A stretch of 64,000 nucleotides of DNA from Mojavia pulchra JT2-VF2 (GTDB lineage Bacteria; Cyanobacteriota; Cyanobacteriia; Cyanobacteriales; Nostocaceae). The notes under the pieces are model-generated. The model was not told the DNA's origin and did not search any database. It saw only the letters and a list, made by a program, of their open reading frames with translations. Shown one piece after another: positions 18,978 through 28,092 of the stretch. The position numbers were made by a program, and so were the translations under genes. Every line of letters begins with the position of its first letter. Position 1 is the first letter of the stretch. The stretch covers positions 62,001 through 126,000 of the forward strand of contig JAHHHN010000001.1 of NCBI GenBank assembly GCA_019359325.1. The letters are read 5' to 3'.

Positions 18978-19604
18978 ATGAATGTCTCCGCAAGTTTAAC
19001 GCCGTTCAACAGTCCAACCTCTCAGTCATTGCCGATGATTCTGGACACCTTACCTGATCCGGCGACTGAGGGACAAGGATGCCCCCGAAGAACTCGCGTA
19101 CAAATCGATCTAATTTTACTGGCTATTGAAGCTTTGGAGCTTGGTGGTTCTGAAGCTATCCTGGCTTTTGCTGAAGAATTAGAGCTAAAAGGAATTATCA
19201 AAGATAGGGTAAATTTATGGCGGATGCGTAGCTCTAACCCACTACGAAGAGCGCATATGCGTCGCCCCTTAAGCATTATGGAGGCGAAAGCATTAGTCGT
19301 TATTGCTTGTTACATAGCGCGGCGTTTAACAGTTGTCATCCGACAATTATTGATGATCTATCAGCAAATGCATGACAAACAGCTCCCGCTAGAACAAAAC
19401 TTGCGACTATCTAATTATCTAGAGCGGTTTAGAACGCATTTTAGGAGCAGAATGAGTGCCCGACGTTCTGGCGTACTAGCATTAAGTTCTGATGAAAAAT
19501 TAGATGAACTGGCTATAAATTTATTGGGACAATTACTATTTTGTACAGGTACTGCTGGAATGCAGCGGTTCTGGATTAGTCTTTTTGACGGTGAAATAGA
19601 ATGA
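18978..19604 (+). CDS. DUF3038 protein
   Basis: The 208-residue protein contains RRTRVQIDLILLAIEALELG and a helical stretch with RRAHMRRPLSIMEAKALVVI, which I recognise as the cyanobacterial DUF3038 family of unknown function. It overlaps the next gene by 4 bases, so the two are translationally coupled. This gene pair is a recurrent cyanobacterial arrangement. Confidence 0.9.
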   Translation: MNVSASLTPFNSPTSQSLPMILDTLPDPATEGQGCPRRTRVQIDLILLAIEALELGGSEAILAFAEELELKGIIKDRVNLWRMRSSNPLRRAHMRRPLSIMEAKALVVIACYIARRLTVVIRQLLMIYQQMHDKQLPLEQNLRLSNYLERFRTHFRSRMSARRSGVLALSSDEKLDELAINLLGQLLFCTGTAGMQRFWISLFDGEIE

Positions 19605-21085
19605 ATATTCAACGTAAGTATAGTCTACCTAATTGTACGTTGCTGTTAGAGGGTTTAAGTGATGCGAGTAGGGCTACACACTTTCAAGAGTTGCGCCCCG
19701 AACTGTCAATATTAGTAAATGCGGAATGCTATTTAACTAGCTATAATCAGCCCTTAGTCGGAGGAAGGGAGTTTTTTGAAAGTTTGGTAAGAGCAGTTAG
19801 TGCTTATGCTCAAGAATTTTTGAGTAATGTACCAAACCCACAAGCACACAATCAAGACTCAGAGCTAGTAGAGTTACAGAAAATAGATATCAATCGACAC
19901 AGGTTGATTGTACATTCTGAGCCAGAAGCAGAAGGTTTCAATAACAACCCCAATAGAGAGCCTATTCAAATAGATTTGAATACGGTACAGTTATTTGATT
20001 TAGTGGAAGCGGTGGATCAGTTTTTTGCTGATAGCCAAACTTTACCAGAGTTATCACTGGAATTACAACCAGTTGCCAGACGTAGTGGTGTTGCCAGTCA
20101 AGCTCTACTCAAGCAGGCAGTACCAGCTGGTATTGGAGTTTCGAGTTTGGCGGTGGCAGCACTTGCCTTAAGCTTCATTCCATCCCCACAGGTACGTCCA
20201 CCAGAGCCGAAGCCAGAAGACCAAACTAGCTCTACAGCGCCTAATGCTACACCAAGCGCTACTCCGGCTACTGCCCAGTCTCCAGATCCTACATCGGCTG
20301 TAACGCCCACTGTCACTCCGACGCCCACGTCTGCTGCAATTACAACACCAACTCCCACACCGACAACTATATCTACATCTACATCTACAGTTAAAGATTT
20401 AGAAGCACTTTTAAATACAGTCCCCGAAATTACTGATGCCTCTCAACTACGTGCATTGAATCGCCAAGTATATAACCAAATTAATCCAGCTTGGACTAAT
20501 CGTTCACTATTCAAAGCGGATTTAGTCTATCGTGTGGGTGTGGCTACGGATGGTGCAATCATCGGTTATAAAGCAGTGAATCACAAGGCAAATGAAGAAG
20601 TGGAGAAAACTCCTCTGCCTAATCTACTTTATAATCCTGCTAACCGTAGCTTTGCTAACAACGAACCAATCGCCCAATTTAAAGTAGTCTTAACTAGAAC
20701 AGGTGTGCTGGAAGTTAGCCCTTGGCGGGGTTACACTAAAACACCAGAAGTTATTGGCAAAAAAATTACTGATGCTAAAACAGTCAAAAATTTAAGCCAG
20801 AAGTTTTATACTACAGTTCGCCAAAACTGGGGTGGTACACCTAGCTTTGGAGAATCTTTGAAATATCGGGTCGCAGTCAACAAAAAAGGCGCGATCGCTG
20901 ATTATGAACCACTCAACCAAGTTGCCTATGATTATTCTAGGGAAACTCCTCTGCCTAAGATGTTACAAGCAGCTTACGGTTCCAATCTAGTGGCTCCAAA
21001 TAACAAAGAACCTCTTGCTCACTTTCAAGTAGTATTTCAGCCTAGCGGTAAATTAGAAATCACTCCTTGGCGGGGATACCGTTAA
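19601..21085 (+). CDS. DUF4335 protein with Thr/Pro-rich linker
   Basis: The 494-residue protein starts with the DUF4335 domain (about 1-150: KYSLPNCTLLLEGLSD, RPELSILVNAECYLTSYNQPLVGG). It has one hydrophobic segment near 185-200, a Thr/Pro/Ala-rich linker (about 205-265), and two similar C-terminal units of about 110 residues. Each unit ends with a PWRGY motif, and they share YRV and a PLPN/K-type box. It is probably membrane-tethered, with the C-terminal repeats outside the cytoplasm (inference). It is coupled to the DUF3038 gene. Confidence 0.88.
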   Translation: MNIQRKYSLPNCTLLLEGLSDASRATHFQELRPELSILVNAECYLTSYNQPLVGGREFFESLVRAVSAYAQEFLSNVPNPQAHNQDSELVELQKIDINRHRLIVHSEPEAEGFNNNPNREPIQIDLNTVQLFDLVEAVDQFFADSQTLPELSLELQPVARRSGVASQALLKQAVPAGIGVSSLAVAALALSFIPSPQVRPPEPKPEDQTSSTAPNATPSATPATAQSPDPTSAVTPTVTPTPTSAAITTPTPTPTTISTSTSTVKDLEALLNTVPEITDASQLRALNRQVYNQINPAWTNRSLFKADLVYRVGVATDGAIIGYKAVNHKANEEVEKTPLPNLLYNPANRSFANNEPIAQFKVVLTRTGVLEVSPWRGYTKTPEVIGKKITDAKTVKNLSQKFYTTVRQNWGGTPSFGESLKYRVAVNKKGAIADYEPLNQVAYDYSRETPLPKMLQAAYGSNLVAPNNKEPLAHFQVVFQPSGKLEITPWRGYR

Positions 21086-21087
21086 CA

Positions 21088-21117
21088 ATTCAAAATTCAA
21101 AATTCAAAATTCAAAAC
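21088..21117. repeat. Heptamer tandem repeat (TTCAAAA)n
   Basis: Four perfect copies of TTCAAAA follow directly after the stop of the DUF4335 gene. Confidence 0.85.
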
Positions 21118-21206
21118 ATTTTCAGTTGGGGATTTAAACCCCCGATTCAAAATAAGGTATGAAGCCTGAGGTTCTCAAAGATTTTTAGTCTTCTACCTTC
21201 TAGCTT

Positions 21207-23474
21207 CTACTTGGTAATTCTACGCATATAATTTCCCCATAACTGAGCTGCTTGAGCGCTACTGCCGGATGTGGGGGAATTATTATCGTTTCCTAGCCAA
21301 ACGCCAGTAACAAGCCGCCGACTGGGAATAAAGCCGATGAACCACAAGTCAACGTTTTTATCCGTTGTACCAGTTTTACCAGCTTCCCCTAACGCAATAG
21401 CAGCACTGCGACCAGTACCTCTTGTAACTACCCCCCGCATCAAACTAGTCATTTCTTGGGCTACTCCAACGGGCAGCACTCGTTTGTTGGCGTCACGATC
21501 TTGGTTAAAGGAGTAAATGACACGGCAGGTCTTTAAATCTTTGCGATCGCGGCAATCACTGCTGTCTAAAATTCGGCTAATTGCATGGGGAGGATTCCAC
21601 ACACCGCGATTGGCAATTGCACCAAAAGCACCAGTCATCTCCAAAACATTGACCACACTTTGACCCAACACTAAGCCGGGAACTGGATCGAGCGCTGATT
21701 TTATCCCTAAACGTTGCGCCATTGCTACCACTTTATCCAGCCCGATTTCTCGCGCAACTCGCAGGGCGATCGGATTTTCTGAAAGAGCCAGTCCTGTGGC
21801 TATATCTAAACTAATATCAGCACCAGACCTACAGGGTTTGTAGGTAAAGCCTTGCCAAGTTAAAGGAGAACAAGAATAACTTTTAAATGCAGGAATTCCC
21901 TGCTGAAGAGCCGCAGTGTAAGCAAAAATTTTAAAAGTGGAACCTGGTTGCCTTTTGGCTTGTACGGCGCGATTGAATTGAGTTTTTTTGTAATCTGTGC
22001 CACCCACCATAGCCAGGATACCGCCAGTGCTGGAATCTAAGGTAACGATCGCCCCTTGCGAAAAACCAAAATTTGTACCAGCATTATTGACTGAATTCCG
22101 CAAAGCCGCTTCTGCTTGTGCCTGAATTGCTGGATCTAGCTGGGTTTCGATAATATAATTGCCTTCTTTTGCCGCTCCTTCTCCCAAAATAGATTCAAGT
22201 TCTTGAAAGACGTAACTATAAAAGTAAGGACTAATTGTTTTGGCTTGCTGTTCACAGACTTTAGGGCTAACTTGAACCGTTGATCGCCTGGCTCGATTCG
22301 CCTCCTCTGGCTTGATTTTGCCCATTTCCAGCATCCGCTTAATTACACGATTGCGATATTCAGCTGCTTCTAGCTTATTCGGGCCATCCCCACAAAAATC
22401 GAAGGAATTAGGGCCTGGTAAAATTCCCACCAAAGTTGCTGCTTCTGCCAACGTTAATTCTTTTGCAGATTTATCAAAGTAATAATGGGCAGCATCTTCA
22501 AAACCAGAGGTATCAGCTCCCAAAAAAACTCGATTCAAATAAGTCAGTAAAATTTCATCTTTGCTGTAAAACGTTTCTAGCTTTAAAGCAACAATTGCCT
22601 CACGCAATTTACGCCCTAGAGAATCCTGCCTGCCTACATACTCGCGGAATAAACTACGAGCGACTTGCTGGGTAACTGTGCTAGCACCTTGCTGCACATC
22701 TCCAGTACGGCTATTAATCACCACAGCTCGCAAAATTCCCAATGGATCAACCCCAAAGTGCCAGTAATAACGACTATCCTCTGAGGCTACTACTGCTGCT
22801 GCCAAATAAGGGCCAAAGTCCTCTAACCCCTTCATGTCTACGTGAGACGTGGTTCTTGGCTCACGCAGCGGGGTGGCTCCATCACGGGCGTAAACTATTA
22901 CTGGAGCGCGAGTAGCTGTTGGTATTCTTACTGAAAATTTTAGCCATTCGACGCCAATCACTAAAGCTAACAAAGCACTGACACCACCAACGCCATAAGT
23001 TGTCCAAGTTGCCGCTTTAACATACCAAGCTGGTGGATCGACATATTGCAGGCGCACGGAAGCCGCAAGTTCTGGGGGGCCCAAGGTGAGAATATCGCCG
23101 TGACGTAATTCTAGAGAAGTTATCCGCCGTTTACCGCGATAGATGCCATTGGTCGAGTTTTCATCTTTAATGACGAAAACCGGGGTACGTTGTGTGGAAT
23201 CCCGTGATAATGACAGGTGAATTTGGCTGACTACCGGGTTACGGATGACTATATCGCAGGATTTGGAACTGCGACCTAATATATAGCGATCGCCCAACAG
23301 TGGATATATCTCCGCCTTATCAGCCCCCGCATCCTGCACCCAGAGTTCCGGTACTTTAGCATTAGGCTTGAGCGCCAGTTTAGAAAAGTCAACCCTAGCT
23401 TGAATTGTATGTACTGCTTGAGTCAGTTGACCAAGTAAGGTTTGTGGCTTTTGTGGGGGTTGGGGGGAACTCAT
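21207..23474 (-). CDS. Class A penicillin-binding protein with N-terminal FHA domain
   Basis: The 755-residue protein polymerises and crosslinks peptidoglycan. An FHA domain (about 60-140, with GDRYILGRSSKSCDIVI) comes first, then one transmembrane helix (about 155-180). The GT51 glycosyltransferase follows (VVASEDSRYYWHFGVDPLG, QGASTVTQQVAR), then the transpeptidase with SxxK in GSTFKIF, SEN in ALSENPIAL and KTG in GKTGTT. FHA domains bind phosphothreonine, so this synthase may be steered by Ser/Thr kinases. The FHA lies on the cytoplasmic side, which fits. Confidence 0.94.
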   Translation of the reverse strand: MSSPQPPQKPQTLLGQLTQAVHTIQARVDFSKLALKPNAKVPELWVQDAGADKAEIYPLLGDRYILGRSSKSCDIVIRNPVVSQIHLSLSRDSTQRTPVFVIKDENSTNGIYRGKRRITSLELRHGDILTLGPPELAASVRLQYVDPPAWYVKAATWTTYGVGGVSALLALVIGVEWLKFSVRIPTATRAPVIVYARDGATPLREPRTTSHVDMKGLEDFGPYLAAAVVASEDSRYYWHFGVDPLGILRAVVINSRTGDVQQGASTVTQQVARSLFREYVGRQDSLGRKLREAIVALKLETFYSKDEILLTYLNRVFLGADTSGFEDAAHYYFDKSAKELTLAEAATLVGILPGPNSFDFCGDGPNKLEAAEYRNRVIKRMLEMGKIKPEEANRARRSTVQVSPKVCEQQAKTISPYFYSYVFQELESILGEGAAKEGNYIIETQLDPAIQAQAEAALRNSVNNAGTNFGFSQGAIVTLDSSTGGILAMVGGTDYKKTQFNRAVQAKRQPGSTFKIFAYTAALQQGIPAFKSYSCSPLTWQGFTYKPCRSGADISLDIATGLALSENPIALRVAREIGLDKVVAMAQRLGIKSALDPVPGLVLGQSVVNVLEMTGAFGAIANRGVWNPPHAISRILDSSDCRDRKDLKTCRVIYSFNQDRDANKRVLPVGVAQEMTSLMRGVVTRGTGRSAAIALGEAGKTGTTDKNVDLWFIGFIPSRRLVTGVWLGNDNNSPTSGSSAQAAQLWGNYMRRITK

Positions 23475-23908
23475 CGGATATTCACATCACAGTTATTAAT
23501 AAACAGTCGGGCGAATTACAATCTTAATGCTGGTCTTACACCATTTTACTCATAAGCATAAGCAGAAATTGACTGTACGGATTTTTTTTGATTTTATATT
23601 ACACCAATTTAATATTCAGTAAGCGGTTTATACGTTATTTGTAGTGATTACTTATTTACATAGTTAACTACTCTGCTTGCGGCTCTAAAGTGCTGATTTT
23701 ATTACTATTACTAGTCTAAAAAGCACAAAAGAGCAAATTGTTTTTGTATTGCAAAGAACTATTAATCAAGAAATAAACAATGTAAAATTTATTGCTTTAA
23801 CTTAACCACATATTTCTCAGCAAAAATATACATCCTCATTTAGGCAGATTTTCTAAATTCCGTTGTCTGATTTAATGGGCGGAGTGTTCCGTTGAGGTTA
23901 ATTTCAGA
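23475..23908. other. Spacer between divergent PBP and Pro/Thr-rich protein genes
   Basis: This 434-base, strongly AT-rich stretch should carry both promoters. I see no hairpin or missed reading frame. Confidence 0.4.
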
Positions 23909-24517
23909 ATGAAGGGAAAATCTCTGAGCCTGATTGGTACAGCTCTAACTTTGGCGCTAACTGGTAATATAGCTGTTGCCGAATCAAGTAAATCCACTAC
24001 TGTAGCCCAATCCAATAGCTCATCTGCTACTTCAGCAACGGAAATCAAGATGTCACCAGAAGGCATGAAAATTCTGTGTGAACGTTCTCCGATGAATTCA
24101 CGCTGTGAGGGCGGCACACCACTCACGCCCCCAGCTCCAGGAAGCACAACTGAGCCAGGAAGCACAACTGAGCCAGGAAGCACTACCACCCCTGAGTCTG
24201 GCACTCCTGGTAGTTTAACTCCAGCACCAAACACCAATATCACTCCTGAGTCTAGCCCTTCTGGGACAACTCCAGCACCAGACACTACTACCACACCAGG
24301 GACTAGTCCTTCTGATACAACCCCAGCACCAGGCACCACTAATATCAATCCTGAGTCTGGCACTCCTGGTAGCGTAACTCCAGCACCAGGCAGCACCAAT
24401 ATCAACCCTGAGTCTGGCACTCCTGGCAGTGTAACTCCAACACCAGGAAGCACTACCAACCCTGAGTCTGGCACTCCTGGTAGCGTAACTCCAGCACCAG
24501 GTAGAACTAACCCATAG
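23909..24517 (+). CDS. Exported low-complexity Pro/Thr/Ser/Gly repeat protein
   Basis: The 202-residue product has a signal peptide (MKGKSLSLIGTALTLALTGN, cleavage near AVAE) and a short folded-looking part with two cysteines. About 130 residues of repeats follow, built on PESGTPGSVTPAPG and TTEPGS units. It looks like a secreted or surface-exposed disordered protein. An overlapping minus-strand frame exists only because the repeat lacks stops in that direction. Repeat copy number probably varies between strains. Confidence 0.7.
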   Translation: MKGKSLSLIGTALTLALTGNIAVAESSKSTTVAQSNSSSATSATEIKMSPEGMKILCERSPMNSRCEGGTPLTPPAPGSTTEPGSTTEPGSTTTPESGTPGSLTPAPNTNITPESSPSGTTPAPDTTTTPGTSPSDTTPAPGTTNINPESGTPGSVTPAPGSTNINPESGTPGSVTPTPGSTTNPESGTPGSVTPAPGRTNP

Positions 24518-24869
24518 CATAGTAACAAAGTAACAAATAAAACACCATTTAACTAAGCATTAGTTCTCCTAGCCAAGTTTCGGATGGTGGTTTGCCAAAA
24601 GCTCTTGCTAGTAGTAGTTAAAAGCTGAGGCATATTTAAAAAAATTAATCGGCGGAAATTTTATCCCTTGAAAAGATAATAGGGATAGTAACCCGCCGAT
24701 TTAGTCATTTAACACCCTTTCTCTAAAATCTGGCTACACATACACATAAATCTCCGCGTCTCCCCGCCTCCACGTTAGAGCGTCATCATCTGTTGCCTCT
24801 TTTTGAAGAATTGGTATAACTAATGGCCCTGAAGGGGGTGAATCCTACAGTTACCCTCATGAGTGAGAC
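24518..24869. other. Spacer with a two-tier hairpin
   Basis: Of these 352 bases, 24,648-24,700 form a strong nested stem, described separately. The rest, including a segment with CTCCGCGTCTCCCCGCCTCC, shows nothing I can name. Confidence 0.4.
24648..24700. terminator. Nested stem-loop between convergent genes
   Basis: ATCGGCGG pairs with CCGCCGAT as an outer stem, and TATCCCT pairs with AGGGATA inside it, followed by TTTAG. It lies between the ends of the Pro/Thr-rich gene and lspA and can serve as a bidirectional terminator. Confidence 0.6.
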
Positions 24870-25346
24870 TTATCTTGATCTGTGAGTAGAAGTTGGTGTT
24901 TTTTGCCAGGAAGCAATTAGTAAACAAACAATGCCAATACTTATAAATGAATCAGCCATATTAAATACAGCAAAATTAATTAATCGAAAATCTAGAAAAT
25001 CAACAACGTAGCCTAAAATAAACCGATCAATGCCATTGCCCATAGCTCCACCCAAAATCAAACCATAGCCTAACTGATCCCAAATATTTAACACTGGCCC
25101 AAATAATGCCAGCCCTATCAAAATCAAACTTACTCCTAAAGATAGCCAACGCAACCACTCTACTTTTCCACTTAAAAGACTAAAAGCTGCACCTGTGTTA
25201 GTAACATAGGTAAGGTGAAAGATTTCTGGTAAAAGTGGTAGTGTCTGTCCCAATTTGAAAGTTTGCACAACCCAGTATTTTGTGAGTTGGTCTATGAAAA
25301 AAGTTATGAAGGCAGCAATCCAGAACAGACGATTTTTTAAACGCAT
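24870..25346 (-). CDS. lspA: Lipoprotein signal peptidase (signal peptidase II)
   Basis: This inner-membrane aspartic peptidase of about 158 residues cleaves prolipoproteins after lipid attachment. It has four hydrophobic segments, the FFIDQLTKYWV motif, VTNTGAAFSLL, and the catalytic aspartates in GGAMGNGIDRF and FNMADSFISIGI. I chose ATG at 25346 (MRLKNRLFW); an upstream Met adds 11 atypical residues. It lies next to bioY on the same strand. Confidence 0.95.
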   Translation of the reverse strand: MRLKNRLFWIAAFITFFIDQLTKYWVVQTFKLGQTLPLLPEIFHLTYVTNTGAAFSLLSGKVEWLRWLSLGVSLILIGLALFGPVLNIWDQLGYGLILGGAMGNGIDRFILGYVVDFLDFRLINFAVFNMADSFISIGIVCLLIASWQKTPTSTHRSR

Positions 25347-25444
25347 AGCTAATTGATGCTGAATGGGTAAGACAGGCAATCTGACAACTGAGCACTAAGT
25401 GTTATGAATTGCACATAATACTCAGGTCATTAATTAATCATTAA

Positions 25445-26035
25445 CTAATAAAACATTAAGTGACGTAATATATATGCTATTACCGTGACGGCACAAACTA
25501 CAGCAAATTGCCCTGGCAACGCTAACCAAGAGTATCTAAGAATTGCTTGCGTCATCAATGTCAAATTTTCTGTGCCTTTCCACTGAAAAAAATAGCTGAT
25601 AATCAAATAAGTAATACCGCAGACGTGGATAGATAACAAGCCACAAAGACAACTAAACACGAGAGTTTCTAGTTTAGGTCTAGCTTTAAAGGCTAAAAAG
25701 CCACAAATCCAAGCTCCAGGAATAAAACCCAACAGATAACCAAAGTGAGAGAACTTGACATAACCAATTCCGCCACCCTGTGAAAAAACTGGTAACAATG
25801 TTAATCCCATAACTAAATAAGCGATTTGCGAGAGTGCACCAGCATTTTTTCCTCCTAAACAACCAACCAGTAGCACTGCGCCAATTTGATAGCTGACACC
25901 TAAAGAAAAAGTCTGAATTCCGTGCTTACTCCAACTCCAAGGTAAGGTGATGCCATAGGCTTCTAAAAAGGTGCCACCTATTGTTAGGAGTAAGCCAATC
26001 ATGGACCATAGCAATTGATTGGAAGCGGCAAACAT
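25445..26035 (-). CDS. bioY: BioY biotin transporter substrate-binding subunit
   Basis: The 196-residue membrane protein has about six hydrophobic helices and BioY-type loops (YQIGAVLLVGCLGGKNAGALSQ, GGGIGYVKFSHFGYLLGFIPGAW). BioY binds biotin as the S component of an energy-coupling-factor transporter or alone. The bioY-lspA pairing is common in cyanobacteria. It lies 65 bases upstream of the upstream Met of lspA. Confidence 0.9.
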   Translation of the reverse strand: MFAASNQLLWSMIGLLLTIGGTFLEAYGITLPWSWSKHGIQTFSLGVSYQIGAVLLVGCLGGKNAGALSQIAYLVMGLTLLPVFSQGGGIGYVKFSHFGYLLGFIPGAWICGFLAFKARPKLETLVFSCLCGLLSIHVCGITYLIISYFFQWKGTENLTLMTQAILRYSWLALPGQFAVVCAVTVIAYILRHLMFY

Positions 26036-26709
26036 TTATATTAAGATAAAAGAAAAAAGGCAAGCAAGAAAATATACGGCAACCACTATAAGCATTAATA
26101 TAAAGATAAAATTGGTACTGACACATTAAGAAGTAACATATTTTGTTTTGGCTTTTTAGTTATAATTCTTCGGTTGTTGCAATTTGAGTTTGATGCCTAT
26201 AAACCTATAAGCAACTTAGTGTTGACCATTGTTGCTTTTTAGCTTACTGCCTGTAGTTCGCCCAACAGCATTTTTAGATATTTCTTTGACTTAGATTTAG
26301 GCGATCACTCCCCCTGCCTTTTAAAGTTGGGAAACTTATTTCAACTATCAGTTTTATATCCACTCACGCTGGAATAGGGAATTTATCATAACTCCCTGCC
26401 AAAAATTTTTAAGCGCTTAATTATACCAGATTTGATAAATTTTTAACATGTTTTTCTATTAATTGAGCAACCAAGCTACATTAACAAATCAATTTTGTAA
26501 ATCTTTTGTACATAATCAACCAAGCATTATTTGTTACATCTTAAAAAATAAAAGTATAAAATTTATCAACAAATAAGTATCTAAATTTGAGAAATTCATC
26601 AAAAACAAACAAATATTTTTCACTTTGTTAACCTCTTGTTTACCTTAGAGTTTACCTTTTAGAGGTATCTTAGAAACGCTCACTTGGAATTTGACTAAAA
26701 TTAAGCGCG
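26036..26709. other. Long regulatory region between bioY and pstS
   Basis: This 674-base AT-rich region lies between divergent genes. It ends with the Pho box (26,627-26,657) ahead of pstS. The middle (26,300-26,620) has no gene-like frame. The left part should hold the bioY promoter. Confidence 0.6.
26627..26657 (+). promoter_or_regulatory. Pho box (three tandem repeats) upstream of pstS
   Basis: GTTAACCT at 26,627, GTTTACCT at 26,638 and GTTTACCT at 26,650 are spaced 11 and 12 bases apart. This matches the cyanobacterial PhoB/SphR operator, tandem YTTAACCT-like octamers one helical turn apart. It lies about 50 bases before the pstS start, so the operon should be induced under phosphate limitation. 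Confidence 0.88.
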
Positions 26710-27885
26710 ATGTTCTCACACTTCAATACTATAAAAAATAACCGTTTAACAGCTTCTATTTCAGTGTTAGCGCTGACGATTAGCCTAGCTGCCTGCGGCG
26801 GACAGCAAACCTCAGATAGTACTGGCACTAAGGAACAAACTGGTACTGCTACAGATACTGCTGCCTCTAGCTCAACCAGAAAATTGGATCTAGGTGGTAA
26901 CGTATCTTTAACAGGGGCAGGCGCATCTTTTCCAGCACCTCTGTACGCAAGTTGGTTCACTGACTTGAACAAAAAATATCCTAACTTGCAAGTTAACTAT
27001 CAGTCAGTTGGTAGCGGTGCTGGAGTTGAACAGTTTCTCAAAGGTACTGTAGATTTTGGTGCCAGCGATGTTGCCATGAAAGATGAAGAAATCCAGAAAG
27101 TGCAAAGAGGCGTCATTTTACTACCTGTGGCTGCTGGTAGTATTGTACTAGCCTACAACTTGCCAGATGTTGCAGAACTCAAGCTGCCACGGGCAGTTTA
27201 CACCGATATTTTACTAGGCAAAATCAAAACTTGGAACGATCCGAAAATTGCTGCCGCTAACCCAGGCGTGAATCTTCCTAACCAGCCAATCACGGTTGTG
27301 TACCGTTCTGATGGCAGTGGAACCACTGGTGTGTTCACAAAACACCTCAGCGCTATCAGCCCAGAATGGAAAAGTAAAGTTGGAGAAGGCAAAAGCGTAA
27401 ATTGGCCTGTGGGAGTTGGTGGTAAAGGCAATGAAGGTGTTACTGCCCAAATCCAACAAACTCCAGGTTCTATTGGTTATATTGAGTACGGTTACGCCAA
27501 GCAAAACAATATTAAGTTTGCTGCTTTGGAAAACAAAAGCGGCAACATAGTCACAGCTAACGAGGAGTCGGCATCTAAAACCCTAGAAGCAGTAACTCTA
27601 CCAGCAAATCTTCGTGCCTTTATTGCAGATCCAGAAGGTGCAGATTCTTATCCCATAGTTACGTATACTTGGATTATGGCTTACAAGCAGTATCCAGAAG
27701 CTGCCAAAGGCAAGGCAATGGAAGCCATGATCGAGTACGCTTTAACTGAGGGTCAAAAAATTGCTCCTGAACTAGGTTATGTTCCTTTACCTCAAAACGT
27801 AATTACAAAAGTGGCTGCTACTGCTGATCAAATTAGTCCAGACTATAAAATTGCTGTTGGCGGTGGTACCAGCGCTAGCAAGTAG
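26710..27885 (+). CDS. pstS: Phosphate ABC transporter substrate-binding lipoprotein
   Basis: The 391-residue periplasmic protein has a lipobox LAAC (Cys near residue 29). The PstS signature follows in LTGAGASFPAPLYASWF, YQSVGSGAGVEQF, VDFGASDVAM and VVYRSDGSGTTGVFTKHL, whose Ser, Thr and Asp residues bind phosphate. It is the first gene of a complete pstSCAB operon behind a Pho box. Confidence 0.97.
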   Translation: MFSHFNTIKNNRLTASISVLALTISLAACGGQQTSDSTGTKEQTGTATDTAASSSTRKLDLGGNVSLTGAGASFPAPLYASWFTDLNKKYPNLQVNYQSVGSGAGVEQFLKGTVDFGASDVAMKDEEIQKVQRGVILLPVAAGSIVLAYNLPDVAELKLPRAVYTDILLGKIKTWNDPKIAAANPGVNLPNQPITVVYRSDGSGTTGVFTKHLSAISPEWKSKVGEGKSVNWPVGVGGKGNEGVTAQIQQTPGSIGYIEYGYAKQNNIKFAALENKSGNIVTANEESASKTLEAVTLPANLRAFIADPEGADSYPIVTYTWIMAYKQYPEAAKGKAMEAMIEYALTEGQKIAPELGYVPLPQNVITKVAATADQISPDYKIAVGGGTSASK

Positions 27886-28092
27886 TAATATTTATAGTCA
27901 AAAGTCAACAGCTACAGCATGGAGTATCTAGTCAGAACTTGATTGACTAAGTTACTAGACTTGTAACTTTCTCAACATTTCAAAAAAGTTGGAATCTTAA
28001 TCTCTGGTTTAACAGATTCTCTGGCGGCAATTTTATTAAAGTCTGGTTCCCTCACACATTATTTTGTGATCTAATTGTTAAAATCGGTAGTC

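Noticed and set aside
23872-24528. 218-codon minus-strand Gly/Val/Pro repeat frame
   Set aside because: Antisense of the Pro/Thr repeat gene; the plus frame has a signal peptide and the minus one does not.
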